A stretch of DNA of 64,000 bases, from the NCBI GenBank assembly GCA_010015675.1, contig ML977035.1, positions 97,935-161,934 of the forward strand, read 5' to 3'. The translations under genes were made by a program, and so were the position numbers. The notes beneath the pieces were generated by a model that was not told where the DNA came from, ran no database searches, and saw only the letters and a program-made list of their open reading frames with translations. This document shows, piece by piece, positions 24,191-35,682 of this stretch. The stretch is from Byssothecium circinans (lineage: Eukaryota > Ascomycota > Dothideomycetes > Pleosporales > Massarinaceae). Position 1 is the first letter of the stretch. Every line of letters starts with the position of its first letter.

Positions 24191-24925
24191 ATGCCCAAGG
24201 ACGTGAAGCAGAAGTCCGGTACGCTATTTGACTCCTTAACCTCCATTTGCGCAATTGCTAACTAAATTACAGGCCTCATCGTCGGCATCAACGCCGGCCA
24301 CAGTACGTATTTTCCACACCCGCGGACAACGAACTTTGTGTGTGCGCGGCACCCGAACGATCATCGAGACTGACAACGATTGAACAGAGGTCACTCCCAG
24401 GACCCCCGTTGCTAGGGTCTCGCGCAGGAGGGGTCTTCCGTCTAAGCGTACGACTTTCGTTCGCGAAATCACCCGTGAGGTTGCTGGGTACGTTTGAAAC
24501 TCTAGACGCTCTTTTTAGCTGGCAGTGGGATTTGAGAAGATGCGCGGGCGCTATTTTCTTTGACCACCGCACAGCCTTTGAAGGAGCTTGTTCTCTCTTG
24601 ATTGGACATTTGCTGACTGACTTGTGAACCAGACTTGCCCCGTAAATACCCCCTCTCATCCTGCGCCCGCGACTCGCACTTACAACTGTGTAGCTACGAG
24701 AAGCGTGTCATTGAATTGCTCCGAAATGCCAAGGACAAGCGTGCCCGTCGCCTAGCAAAGAAGAGGGTACGTCCGCCGCATATACACGCCCGATCCGCAC
24801 ACTAGATTTCGCAAAGAATCTGTACTAATCCATAACAGCTCGGTACCTTTGGCCGTGCCAAGAGGAAGGTCGAGGAGATGAGCAACGTCATCGCCGAGTC
24901 GAGGCGCGCCGGTCACGGTCATTGA
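24191..24925 (+). CDS. RPL36: 60S ribosomal protein eL36
   Basis: Structural protein of the large ribosomal subunit, 108 aa, about the expected length. Six exons were needed: 24191-24218, 24273-24302, 24388-24487, 24633-24641, 24694-24766 and 24839-24925. The spliced protein has GLIVGINAGHKVTPR, RTTFVREITREVAG, YEKRVIELLRNAKDKRA and the basic end ESRRAGHGH, all standard eL36. Exon 4 is only nine bases (ACTTGCCCC) and encodes the Leu-Ala-Pro of the conserved VAGLAPYEKR block. Without it the frame breaks and these residues are lost. Five introns in 735 bp are typical of highly expressed fungal ribosomal genes. Confidence 0.95.
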
Positions 24926-25609
24926 ACGGTCTCGTCAGTGTGAACACGGTGAACGAGCTGGCGGGGCAAGGAGACGGCATTTTCCACTTCTTTATGGGTG
25001 TTAGGTCTCTTCATGGCGGGAATTGATACGACTTCGGAACATGCATCTTCCCAGCACGGGAGCACGAATTCGGGGTACGACACGACAACGGAACCAAACT
25101 TCGGCGTTCAGATACCTTGTAGTGTCTCCTAAAATCATCAAAATGTGATCAATTCACGCCATGCTCTCTCTATATGCAATGTGAGACGTGATGGTTGTGC
25201 TCGGTTGTGGATTGAAGAATTGTATTATCGTATTTGTTTGGTCGGGCATGCTTCGCTATACACAGCGATAACCGCACCCATTATGTACCTCTTCTCTTCA
25301 GGCACATGTTCATGTGTACCGATTCCATGCCAGTGATGCCATCTTTGGTTGCCGTAACCTAAAGCACATGTTCAGGTCCACCGCCATCTATGATCGACCG
25401 CTGTAGCCCCAAGCAAATGTTAAGATCCACCGCTCCCATTACCCAAGATGCCACCGACCTTCCATCTAAAATCGCCGAAGCCATGACCATGAAATAAACA
25501 TCATCATACAAAAGGTAGCCCTGACCAAATCAGGGACTTTCGACCTTGGTTGGCCCACACTCTCACATAAAGAGAGCAGGGCGGAGCAGAGAAGAGCGGA
25601 GCAGCCCAC
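24926..25609. other. Convergent spacer with degenerate ~50-bp tandem repeat
   Basis: Lies between the eL36 and UBX-protein 3' ends. At 25339-25432 two diverged units, each starting CCATCT and ending with a TCCACCG block, lie in tandem. No gene is seen. Confidence 0.45.
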
Positions 25610-27199
25610 TCATTTTTTGCCCATCTTGAAGATGCCACCCTTGAGGATGTTCTTCAACTTGTGCTCCTTCTCCTCAGCACTCATATCGACCTTCTTCTTT
25701 CCCTCGGTCTTGCCCAGCGTCTGGCCCGCTTGCTGATCAGCACCCGCGGGCGCGGAAACGGGCTCTTCGACCCTGAGCGTCTGGGCCTTGGCCTGCCACT
25801 CCTCACTCAGCACGTTCTTGGCACCACGCACGGCGTTGCTAGCGGCCTCGTCCCAGCGGAACGTCACCATCTCCGAGTTCCAGAGCCCCAGGTCCTTGAA
25901 CAGGAGGCTCGCGTTGCGGGCGAGAGGCGTCATTTGCATGGGTTTCTGCCAGTCGCGGTGGAGCAGTTGGAAGGGCTCGGACTTGTGCTCAAGGAAAGAG
26001 GCCGCGAGGTCGTAGAGGTCCTGGGCCGTGTCCGTCTTGGTGATGTTGATCTGGACGAGCGTGCCGTCGGGGAGGCGGAGACGCACTTTGCCGCCTCTGT
26101 CGGCTTGGGCTTTGAGCTTCTCCTGCCGGGCTTTCTCCTGGTCGTGGAGCTCCTTGTCGGAGAGGAGGCGCGTGTTGCGGGACCGCTCGTTGAGGGAGGC
26201 TTGGTGCGATTTTGCGTGCTCGACCGTGGGGATGTAGTCGGCTTCGTTGTAGGCGGTGCGGGCGGCTTGCGGGGTAGGGGAGGTGGAGGGCAAGAAGACT
26301 TGCATGTTGCGGGTGAAGGGAGCGGGGGTGGGGGAGGATGGTGCGGAGGTTGAGGGAGGGACGTCTTCTTTCTGCGCGACCACGTCGCCCGTTGAGGGGA
26401 TTGTAGCGTCGAGTGTGGCGGGCTCGGAGACTGTCTCCTCGGGAGCTTTCTCATCAACGGCCATGGGTGATCCCGGGGTCGAATCTTCCTGCTGGATCGT
26501 CTCGCCCGCGACATTCGTAGTAGCCTCAGGAGCCGCAGTAGCAAGTTCCGGCAAGGAGCTTGTCTGCGCGGAACCCTGAGCGTGGGCGCCGCTTGCTGCA
26601 GGTTCCGAGCTCTTGAAGTATTGTGAGATTTGCGCCATGGCCTCCTCCAGAGGTTGTCCGCTATTCTCGAACCCCAATTTGAGGAGTGCTGAACCGTTGT
26701 CGAATCCAAGCTGGCTCAGTGTCTTCTGAAGCTCCACAAACGTGGCGTACTTCTTGTGACCGGGCATGACGGTAATGACAGGCATCTCGTAGTTCAACCT
26801 GCCCGCGCCGGAAGCTCCGTTCATCTCGGGGACGCCTCGCTGGGTGAAGTTGTGGTTGGCGCCCTCATCGCTCTCGAACTGTCGCAAGATCTCCCACAGC
26901 GAGATATTGTTGGGCAGCTTCTTCGTCAAGCGCTTGTCAGGCAGCTGGAGCGCAACTATGATGACCGTAGGTGAACGAGACGCCTGAACAAGCTCCAGCC
27001 TAGCTCCCTGAGCAAGGCCCGCGAGCCGAATCTGCTGGGACAGCGCGATGGGCTTGTTGTTGTGCTTGAGGGTGAAGAGGTCCTTGTTCATACTGAGCTT
27101 TTGGCAAGCCTCGTCGCGCACTTCGGTCAGGTACTTCACCGGCGTGGTGGGTATCTTGACCGACTTGGCCGACGCGTTGAAGACGACGACGTGAGACAT
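25610..27199 (-). CDS. TUG/ASPSCR1-like UBX-domain protein (Ubx4-type Cdc48 cofactor)
   Basis: Adaptor for the AAA ATPase Cdc48/p97, 529 aa, intronless. The N-terminal 80 residues form the ubiquitin-like TUG domain (SHVVVFNASAKSVKIPTTP). A second region at about 80-205 carries KLPNNISLWEILRQFE and GFDNGSALLKLGFE. A Ser/Pro/Ala-rich linker follows. The UBX domain lies at about 370-455 (VRLRLPDGTLVQINITKTDT to MVTFRWDE), and a Lys-rich tail closes the protein. Known relatives act in ubiquitin-dependent protein turnover and membrane trafficking. Its ATG lies three bases after the stop of a 66-codon ORF on the same strand (TAA-ACA-ATG), so both may be read from one mRNA. The start codon has an A at -3. 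Confidence 0.92.
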   Translation of the reverse strand: MSHVVVFNASAKSVKIPTTPVKYLTEVRDEACQKLSMNKDLFTLKHNNKPIALSQQIRLAGLAQGARLELVQASRSPTVIIVALQLPDKRLTKKLPNNISLWEILRQFESDEGANHNFTQRGVPEMNGASGAGRLNYEMPVITVMPGHKKYATFVELQKTLSQLGFDNGSALLKLGFENSGQPLEEAMAQISQYFKSSEPAASGAHAQGSAQTSSLPELATAAPEATTNVAGETIQQEDSTPGSPMAVDEKAPEETVSEPATLDATIPSTGDVVAQKEDVPPSTSAPSSPTPAPFTRNMQVFLPSTSPTPQAARTAYNEADYIPTVEHAKSHQASLNERSRNTRLLSDKELHDQEKARQEKLKAQADRGGKVRLRLPDGTLVQINITKTDTAQDLYDLAASFLEHKSEPFQLLHRDWQKPMQMTPLARNASLLFKDLGLWNSEMVTFRWDEAASNAVRGAKNVLSEEWQAKAQTLRVEEPVSAPAGADQQAGQTLGKTEGKKKVDMSAEEKEHKLKNILKGGIFKMGKK

Positions 27200-27202
27200 T
27201 GT

Positions 27203-27403
27203 TTATGCCGGGCGGAAGAGCTTGTACAGTGTCCAGGCGCTGAAGGCGGCGATGGGGCCGTTGATGGCGAGGACGGCGTGAGAGACCCAGCAGTTGTGGC
27301 CGTGGCCTTGCCAGACGGACTCGCAGCGTTGGACGGTGAGGATGAGGTTGACGATGTGGAGGAGCTTTTCTTCAGAGGGGCCCAGGAACAGTGCGCCTGC
27401 CAT
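27203..27403 (-). CDS. 66-aa membrane-type ORF immediately upstream of the UBX gene
   Basis: No family recognised. It starts at 27403 (MAGALFLGPSEEKLLHIVN) and ends in TLYKLFRPA. A helical segment (KLLHIVNLILTVQRCESVW) is followed by a Cys/His-containing loop (QGHGHNC) and a hydrophobic span (VSHAVLAINGPIAAFSAW), suggesting a small membrane protein. The stop is three bases before the ATG of the UBX protein. Only about 340 bp separates its start from the divergent thioredoxin-like gene, so the UBX gene has no promoter of its own unless it lies inside this ORF. Its ATG context is weak (T at -3). It could be a translated upstream ORF, the first cistron of a two-gene mRNA, or part of an unspliced gene. 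Confidence 0.55.
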   Translation of the reverse strand: MAGALFLGPSEEKLLHIVNLILTVQRCESVWQGHGHNCWVSHAVLAINGPIAAFSAWTLYKLFRPA

Positions 27404-27744
27404 GGACAAGTGAAGGAGACAATGCGCTTGAGGGCGCGGGGGAGTAAACAATGTGCTCGGGCAGAGCTGTTAGAAAGATATTGAGATAGACTGTTTGAGG
27501 ATGGCCAGTCGCATGTCACAAGTGTCGAAGGCGACAAATTGCTAGGTCACCTAGCCCTTGTGTTGTTTGTTGTCCCCGTACGGTGTTCTCGAAGATTCGT
27601 CTTACGCGTGCTGTGGAAGCCTCGTGGTGATGACGAGGGACAAGGGGGGGGGGGGGTTGCCCCGCGCTAAGGAACGCGACATTCGATTCCAAGAAACATT
27701 GAAGCAAGCAACCCCCCACCTCCTTGCAGCAACACCACATCACC
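27404..27744. promoter_or_regulatory. Bidirectional promoter with G13 tract
   Basis: About 340 bp between the small ORF/UBX pair and the thioredoxin-PITH gene. It contains an uninterrupted run of 13 G at 27644-27656. Confidence 0.5.
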
Positions 27745-28869
27745 ATGTCGGATCCCGTCCAAATATCTTCGCCCGCCCAGCTGAGCTCGCTGCTGAGCTC
27801 GTCGCGCATAGTAGTGGTCAATTGTAAGTTTCATCCCGTCTCTCACCAGATCTCATTGCTGATGTGCCGCAGTCTACAACGAGTGGAGTGGGGCGTGCAA
27901 AGCCATTGCTCCCGTATACAACCAGCTCTCAGGCACACTGTCACGGCCTGGAAACGTCACCTTTACCAAAGTCAACGCCGAACAGCAGCCTCAGATCGCG
28001 GAGAGCTACGGTGCCACAAGGTGAGGATACGGTCACAAGCATTGCGGACCGGAACACGGGGCTGACGTTTGCGTGATAGTCCGCCCGTCTTTATAATCTT
28101 CAAAAACGGTCAGCAAGTCTCGAAGACCACGGGGGCAAACCCCACCCAGCTTTCCAATGCCGTCAAGCAACTAGCCGCTGAGGCAGAAGGATCAGGCGCC
28201 TCGGGTGCATCGGGCGGCTTTGGAGAATCCAGTGGAAGCGGAGGCGCGGGATGGCGTGGTGCAGGGCTGCCCCGTGGATACAGTGACATCACAGAGCAAG
28301 TGGATGTGCGAGGACTGGACCTGTTGAACGCAGACAGCGAACTTGGGGGCGTGCGGACTCTGTTCGACACTACACAGCCAAGCACGTTGGGTGCAGGCAA
28401 GGGTAAAGGCGCCGCCACCGGAACTGAAGGCAAGAAGGACTGGGTCGAAAGCGACGTGGACGAGCAGTTGATGCTCTACGTCCCCTTCACATCGACGGTC
28501 AAGATCCACACCATCCAGATCACATCGAACCCGACACAAACTGACGACGATGATGACGAAGTTCCACTACGCCCAAAGACTATCCACCTGTACATCAACA
28601 AACAACACAATCTGGGCTTTGAGGAGGCGGAGGACATCCAGGCCACTCAGTCTTTTGAGCTCAAGCCATCAGATTGGGACCAGCAGACGGCAACAGCCAA
28701 GCTGGAGCTCCGCTTTGTCAAGTTCCAGAATGTGTCTTCTCTAGTACTGTTCGTGATTGACGGGGAGGGAGATGGCGAGAAGACGCGCATAGACAGGATT
28801 AGGTTCATTGGGGAGTCGGGCGAGAAGCGCGATATGGGCAAGCTGGAGAAGGTGGGCCATGACGATTGA
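27745..28869 (+). CDS. Thioredoxin-like PITH-domain protein (TXNL1/Txl1-like) with altered active site
   Basis: Relatives bind the 26S proteasome and act as redox-linked factors in cytosol and nucleus. 338 aa, three exons: 27745-27823, 27873-28020 and 28080-28869. Residues 1-105 are a thioredoxin fold (VVNFYNEWSGACKAIAPVY, then VNAEQQPQIAESYGATSPPV). A Gly/Ser-rich linker follows, and the PITH domain occupies about 165-338 (DEQLMLYVPFTSTVKIHTIQ, LELRFVKFQNVSSLVLFVID). The usual WCGPC motif reads WSGAC, so the nucleophilic first Cys is Ser and the Pro is Ala; only the resolving Cys remains. The exon boundary before this motif is phase-consistent, so mis-splicing does not explain it. Disulfide reductase activity should be lost or greatly reduced, while proteasome binding through PITH may persist. 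Confidence 0.92.
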
Positions 28870-31800
28870 TGAGCGGTTGGCAAGTGTCATGGATTCTATT
28901 ATTACTATAGACGCTCTCCCACCTATACCCAAGGGACAGCAATGACAGTGATGAATCGACATATATCTCAATCATATCTACAACGATACCGAAACAGTGC
29001 AGTGCAGCTAAGACAAACGTACGACAATCAAGATTCGTTAACACGCGAAATCAGCGATCTGGTCAAACATCAAAAGGTATGTCGGGCTTTTTTCCAGCAA
29101 CAGCACCATAGAAGCGGCGCCGTCACAAAGTGTATATAGCCCGTTGTGCAATATATTCTCTCTTGGCCTCGAATGACACTTGCTCATGCATAGAAATAGC
29201 AATGTTAGCAAATAACAGGGGAAACTGTAACATATCAGAGGCCGCCGCATGAGGAGAGAAAGATGGGCAAGGCGACGTGAAGTTTTTGTAGGGTCTCGGA
29301 GAAACGCGGCGCCCGAGGGCTAGGCTTGATCGGGGTGGGTTTAGCGAGGTTGGGATCTTGGCGGGAACGTGCGGTCTTGAAGGGTTTGCTGCTCGCGACC
29401 TTTTCTTTCTTTCTTCTTCTCATGGCCGGCGATGAAGATTTTTACAATACATGATAGGAAGAGAATGACTCGGCGCTTTTGCTGGGACTGATCTCAACTA
29501 CAAATGATTTCTGAGGCCTGTCTTTTCAGTGTTTGGGCGGTGGTGAATGGAGCGCGCAACGCAACCTGAGGCAGTGAGGTCAAAGGACCATCACTGGGCA
29601 CCTTCTGCAAATGTTGTCTAGAGTCTGGACAGCGCGCTTCTCGAAGACCTTTATTTACATCCGACACGTCTAAGCTGTCAGATCTCGGAGTAATTCATCG
29701 TTCTAGACGTTAGCAGCGGTACGAGGGTTTCGCACGGTACAAGCAAATTCCCAGGTCGTTCGGTGCATTATTCTTCGCGTCTTCGAAGCCTTCTACGACG
29801 TCTCACCTGCGTTTCATACACCCCACTCCAACGGCTATCTTGCAGCTCCGGGCTATGAAAAGCAACAGTTGTCAATCCTCCTCGGTGCATTCCATGATTG
29901 TCGTGGTGTCGCGTGCAAGCGATGTTGGGCGAGGAGGATGAGGTGGAGATCATACAGACCACCGTGGTTCGAGACGGTGATGGAGGGTTTGATGGGCTCT
30001 GTGGTGACGAACGGTTCATGACGAGGCGAAGATGGAACGAGCGAGTCGATAATGTTGCAGTTTGTCGTTTCTGTCCTGCATCACCCTTTCGTACCAATTA
30101 AGCATCTCGCATGCGGCGAGGTACTTTTGGATACTCGCCTTATGCGCCAAGCTCGACGCGACACACCTGATATCGTTGCGTATGTAAAGTATCACAATGC
30201 ATGTGGCATTTGAATTCTTGCGACTCACCGTCTTCACGGGAGCATCTGAGCTGGGCATGCTCCGCGCGCCGCTTGAACACTGGAACTCCACGGTCATCCC
30301 ACATACCGTCACTGAACAACATTGCACCCGACCAACTCGCGGGTAACGTACATGAAGCTTTAAGGAGGACCCCCAAAACGCCCTCTTCATCATCATGCGT
30401 TGTTTCGCGATTACGATCAGCACGTCAAACTCAAGATCACCTCAACGCTTGACGTCAATAGAGTTCGAGTTCAGCTCGCCGATGTCGACTTTGTGTTGTA
30501 TAGGCATGGTTCAACGAGAGGGACTCTGGAGCGGGTGAGATGATCCTCGAAACACGGTCGCTATTTCGTTTCAATCTGTAAATCTATGCGTCCACATGGT
30601 AGGATATCAGTAAGTCCAAAATTAACCCGATACGTCCCCAGCAAGAACCTCCGAAGGGAAATGAGGGTTCATGCGGCATCGATAAACCAGACCCAATCGC
30701 TGGGGACTCGATAGCCCTACAGAAGTTGAAATGTGATGCTAGAAGGCAGCGGCCCGTTGTTTCAAAGGCTTCCCGAGGCTTCTCTGCGTCGGTGTTCTTT
30801 TGCCCATTTCGAAAGTTCCCCGCGGTCCTGATCCACGTCAATCCATTTTCTTGTGGCGGTGCAATTCTTAGATGCTTCATCCTAGATGAGCTGGATGCGA
30901 CCTTCGCCACACTCTTGAAGTGGGTCTATGTGGAGACGTGGAGCAGCTGGGCATTCGGCATGGCCGACCTCGTCAAGAAGGCAGTCGACATGTCGTCAAC
31001 ACGAGATCGAGGCTGGATCGTTTTTGTACGCATCGACACACATGATCTTGATTGGCGTCAGACGAATCGATAGAATGACATTTTGACACCCGCCAACCCA
31101 GCGACCTAGGGCTGCCTAGCGAGCAAAAGTTTAAAGAACGACATCAACGACGACAGCCGAGGGGCTTTTCGCGGACGCCACAGAGGCGGCTCCAGAACGG
31201 GCCTCGCCGAGGCTCCCACTTGCCGTCTCAGAAATAGACGAGACACGTCTCTCTTCACGGCGCTGTCTCTTCATCTTGGGGTTGTTCCCCGCGCAACAGG
31301 GCCATGCATGAGTGTCAAGTCGCGTCCAGATGTCAACGACGCGTGGAAGATGGTGTGGAAGATGGAAGACATGAACCACTGACCAGAGTTAGGTGCCAGT
31401 GACGCAGCTCATTCCTCTCAACGAGTTTCAATTGAGACCAGGGACCAGAGACACGGGATCAACCAACAGAATTCCTTCCCATGGCGGGGGAAATACGGTA
31501 CGTACCCAGTGCGATGGCACGGTCGAGAAATTGCATGCGGCGTTGCTAAACCTTGAACTAAGCATGAGCAAACGCAGCATGAAAACCGAATCTCGTTTGA
31601 ACGAAGAAAAGAAGGGCAAAAGGTCACTTTCCCAGGGTTTTCGCCAACAACGATCCCTCCGTCCCATCAAACGGTTTGGCACCCGTGGCACCCTACGCAC
31701 GCAGAGGGTGGGATTCGTGTGGGATTTTACCCTGCGAGCTGCCATAACGAGTTTGGATCCGAGTGTTGATCCCTCTACCCGTGCGTTCGCGAACAGTTTG

Positions 31801-34800
31801 CAATGTTTCATCAAATTACGCTCGACAGCTGTCAAAGCTACATGTACGGAGCTAAACCGGTACAGAAGGAAATCGCCGCTGTGCGAGCAGGGGATGACCT
31901 TCGTGAAATAATGTCAAAGTGTCATCGAGCAGGCGGTCGGCGTTCAGTGGCTTTTGTTCGGGAGGACAGGCGAGAAGGCCATGCCATCGTCTCGTCTCGT
32001 GAAGGTGGAGACGAAGAGCACTGTTCTCTTCGGCGGCGGTAGCGTGCGGATGCGCATCATGACGCTTTCGTCAGACTCAGGGCATGCACAAGCCGAATAT
32101 TGACTGTCGCGGCCATCTATCCGACACCAATCGCAGATTGGTTCATTACTCTGCAAACACGCGATGGACGCGAGACACATGCACGAGAAGGAATTCCCCC
32201 CCCCATGGCACCACCCTCGCTTTAAAGAATTGTTGGAAGGCGAACGGTTCACGACGGGTGTCATGACGATGCATTTGACATTTTGACAGCTTCACGCGAG
32301 TCACAAAAGTGGAAACCCAAAAAGCCACGGCACATGAAAGACTTTACCCCGCTGACTAGATTTGAAAAGCGGCTCGTAGTGTCGCGGAACGGCAGATTCC
32401 TTGTCCGATAATCAGGGTGCTGTTTCCTTCAACGCTATCACAAAAGATATTCGTAAGGCGGGCGATCTGGTGTGGTGGAGAATGACTGGAAGCCATAGAC
32501 GCTTCCCCGGCGCCCCGACACTCTGGCAAAGGGCAAGGCGAGCCTCGGCGAGGGACCTGGACGCGGGAGGGTTCAGCATTATTTCTCTGCGCGGGCTTCA
32601 CGCTGAATCGTGCGTCTGTCACGGAATGTGTCAGTCATGGAGCTTGACGGATCGGCTAATAATGAACTTTCCAGAACGCAACTACCTGACTAGAATGAGT
32701 TGCACTAATCCGCTATAATGTTAGAGAAGGGCCTCTCGCTCGCGGTGGAAGCATGTGAACCCAAGGTCGGTCCTTCTCACGAACCTTTGGGATTGAATTT
32801 GGGTGATCACACACTGGGTTGTGTTGTTGCAGATGGCTTTTGAGAGTCGTCGTTCCTGCGCCGTACCTGCATTAGATGGCCCATTCAGAAAAGAGCACTC
32901 TCCACAGTCCACAAGGACGGTACGCGTAAAGTATACCTAGCCGGTGGGCGATTGGGCAAGTCGCGGCCTGTCCACGCCGTTGTCCCCACCTAGGCGAGCT
33001 GGTGTGCATATGATTTGAGCCTGTAAAGCGGCGGCATGGCTAAACTCGATGGGGGATACACCGGCGACCGATGTGTATGCAGTGCATAAGTTGTGGTGTG
33101 CAAGCCTTAGCACAAATTTGCCGCTACGCGCCCAAAATAGCAGCCGGCGAGCGTTGGTGCAGAGTTGTGCACATCCTATCGCGGGCTATGAAGGTTTATT
33201 GAATGGCACTATCTAATGGCTGACGCATGGATACGAAGTGACGGCATACAGGATGACTGTGCCAGGTGGTTGCTTGCACGACTTGGGAAGCTGGCAACGA
33301 TGGAAAGCCGTGGGATTCCTATGCAGATGAGATGAATGAGCCGATGCTGACTGTCGCTCTATCGATAGCCGTGGACTCACACCACTAGTTCGCAGCGACG
33401 ATGGTGGAGGTGATGGATGAATACGTGAAACGTAAAATAATAGCCTTTGGTGCACCTCTATCTGCCTGCAGCTCGCCGTCGAATCCACAGCGCGAGTGAA
33501 ACGCCCGGCTAGGAAGACAAGCACGGCGCGTCAAGACGATATCACGTCGTGCAGATGGCCAACCGTGGATGAAGTCAACCCTCCACAAACGATGACGGCA
33601 ATAATGGATGGGATGCGCTGCAGCGCAACCTTCAAGACAACGTCGCACCAATGCCGGTTAACGTTAGAGTACCACCCATTCGCAAGTTTCTTCCCCACAC
33701 ACGGACAAAAAAAAATCCAGCAGGCCGGTCGAATAAACAAGCCCGTCGGGAACCACTCTGCAGCATCACTGCGTCCTGTACCTGCAGCAGCAGTACAGTA
33801 AATAGTCGAGTCTGCCTCTAGTAGATTAAATGCCATGTCGGCACGCGTCGAGCGTATAATCTGACGGGAGCTGCTGCTTTTTACAGCTGCAAGAATATCC
33901 AGTCTCACGCTGAGGCCAAGGATCGGATTTGTAGAGCGGATTTGAAGTCGAGACGCACATCTGCAGTCAGCCCTCCATCACATCATCCATCATTGCCTTG
34001 CCTAGACGATTCGCTACACTTTACAGACGATGCGCTTGACGACTGGCCACTGACGGCGCGTCCGACTAGACTTCAGGTGCTGAAGAGAAGCGTACCTTAG
34101 ATGTCGCTAGGTACGTACAGCCTCTGAAGTGTGCCCAGCGAGGTAGTGTGGTCAAGATACTTTTTCGCCTCTCCGCCTCATCGCGGTGGCACCGCCGTCT
34201 GTGTTGGCGATTCGGTGCTTTTGCATCGCGATTCTCGTGCGACTAGACCGCGCACGGCGTCCACTATACGCCGTTGGGCTGGTGGTGGTCGCAGATTGGC
34301 CAGCGACATGTTTCCAAACATCCCACTGGCACATGGAGGTCAGCCAACAGGTCTCAACGCCAGTCCCGTGGCCAAGACTAAGGAACAGGGTCATGTCCAA
34401 CGGGCAGTTATCACTATCGATTGGGCGGATAGGCTGAAAAGACCCCGACGACGGCTTCACAGGCTGGTGAATGCATCACGTTGAGTGGTGGTTATCCCAG
34501 GCTTCACACTCTCGCACCTCGCTGGCTGGTCGCTTCGTTGAACGAAACACCAGCGTCACGGCTCATCGCACCATCTGATCATCACTCCCACCACTGGTAA
34601 TCTTGTTTCACTCAACATTCAAACATAGCGGCGGGCTCTCAGGCTTCGCTCAGCTTCATCAGTCCATCCTCTTCCCCACCCGTAGACCACTATCTACTGG
34701 ACGACCTGCGGGGCCACGGGCATCAATTATCGATACGCAGGCAACCCTCCGCTCGTGGTGTCCCATGGATGGTGGGCGAACAGCATGTGGCCAACCACGG

Positions 34801-35170
34801 GCAACGTTGAGACGGCCCTGTCCCGTCAAATTGTAACGACTGTGACGCCGATGTGCACGCTTGTGACGGTCTTCATTTCGCGACCCTCCACGGCGTTGTG
34901 CGAGTGCAGCCATGAACAGGCCAGGTAGTTGGCGGCCAAGATTAGTGCATCCTGCAGCATAAAATAATGCCGCGCGTCGTGCTGCCCTAAGCTCAGCACC
35001 GGCGAGTCCACGAGTCAACTCCCAGTCGCAGAATTGACAGTGCATGAGTCCGCGCCGGGGGCCCTGCAACATGCACCTTGAGGGCTGCCATTGGACCAGG
35101 TGGAGTCCGGCGCTGCGCCTTTGCACGCTTCCCGACTCCCCTCTCACTCCAGGGTGCCATCTGTAGTTAA
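28870..35170. other. 6.3-kb gene-poor region
   Basis: The longest stretch without a credible gene. ORFs on both strands are short and have no recognisable family, no consistent codon pattern and no paired splice sites. Composition is near the window average and not obviously AT-rich, so it does not look like a heavily RIP-mutated transposon. Only short repeats were noticed, for example the string TGACATTTTGACA near 31075 and 32276. It may be an extended regulatory region of the stress factor at 35683, or may contain unannotated non-coding transcripts. Confidence 0.4.
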
Positions 35171-35682
35171 CCAATTCTGTGCGCCCACCCGTCTGTTCCT
35201 GGTCATCTTTTCTTCTTCTAACCTAATCGCTGTCTCGTCTCTCGCTGATCTATCCTACTTATCCAAGGCCCTGCCCGTCAATCGTTTGCATTTTCCTTGT
35301 TCGAAGGTTTATCAACCTCATCGCTTGTCATTCTCTTCCGACCCTGTCGACTTCTTGATCTTCTTTTTTGGTGTACATTTACGCTGTCCGTCCTTACGAG
35401 ATAGTGGTGAATTGTAACCAGCCCTTCCTTTGGACCCTATCCACCCATTATCGACGCACGACCCTATGACATCTTCCTTCATCCAGTACTTTACCTATTA
35501 GTAGACGGCTTCGTTATTACGAGCCGTTGTCCAGTCACTCCTTGAACTTTTCATAACCTGTTCATCATCATACGTCGCCTTCTGCTATCGTAGTAGCAAC
35601 GCCTAATACCATACTCGACTACCATCAAGACTTGGTTGTACCATACAGACTAGATTATCACTGGTGAGAGACCTTCACTGAC
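35171..35682 (+). promoter_or_regulatory. Pyrimidine-rich 5' leader of the Msn-type factor with one uORF
   Basis: About 500 bp rich in C/T. The only upstream ATG in it is at 35466 and opens an 11-codon ORF (MTSSFIQYFTY, stop 35499-35501). The main ATG at 35683 follows after about 180 further ATG-free bases. This suggests a long transcribed leader with uORF control. Confidence 0.45.

Noticed and set aside
25661..26353. 230-codon plus-strand ORF
   Set aside because: Antisense shadow of the GC-rich UBX gene.
29235..29423. 62-codon basic minus-strand ORF (MRRRKKEKVASSKPFKTAR)
   Set aside because: Starts with an ATG and looks somewhat protein-like at its N-terminus, but has no recognisable family, no linked exons and no conserved end. 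Kept only as a possibility.
31393..31911. 172-codon ORF in the gene-poor region
   Set aside because: No third-codon pattern like neighbouring genes, no domain, and a similarly open frame on the other strand.
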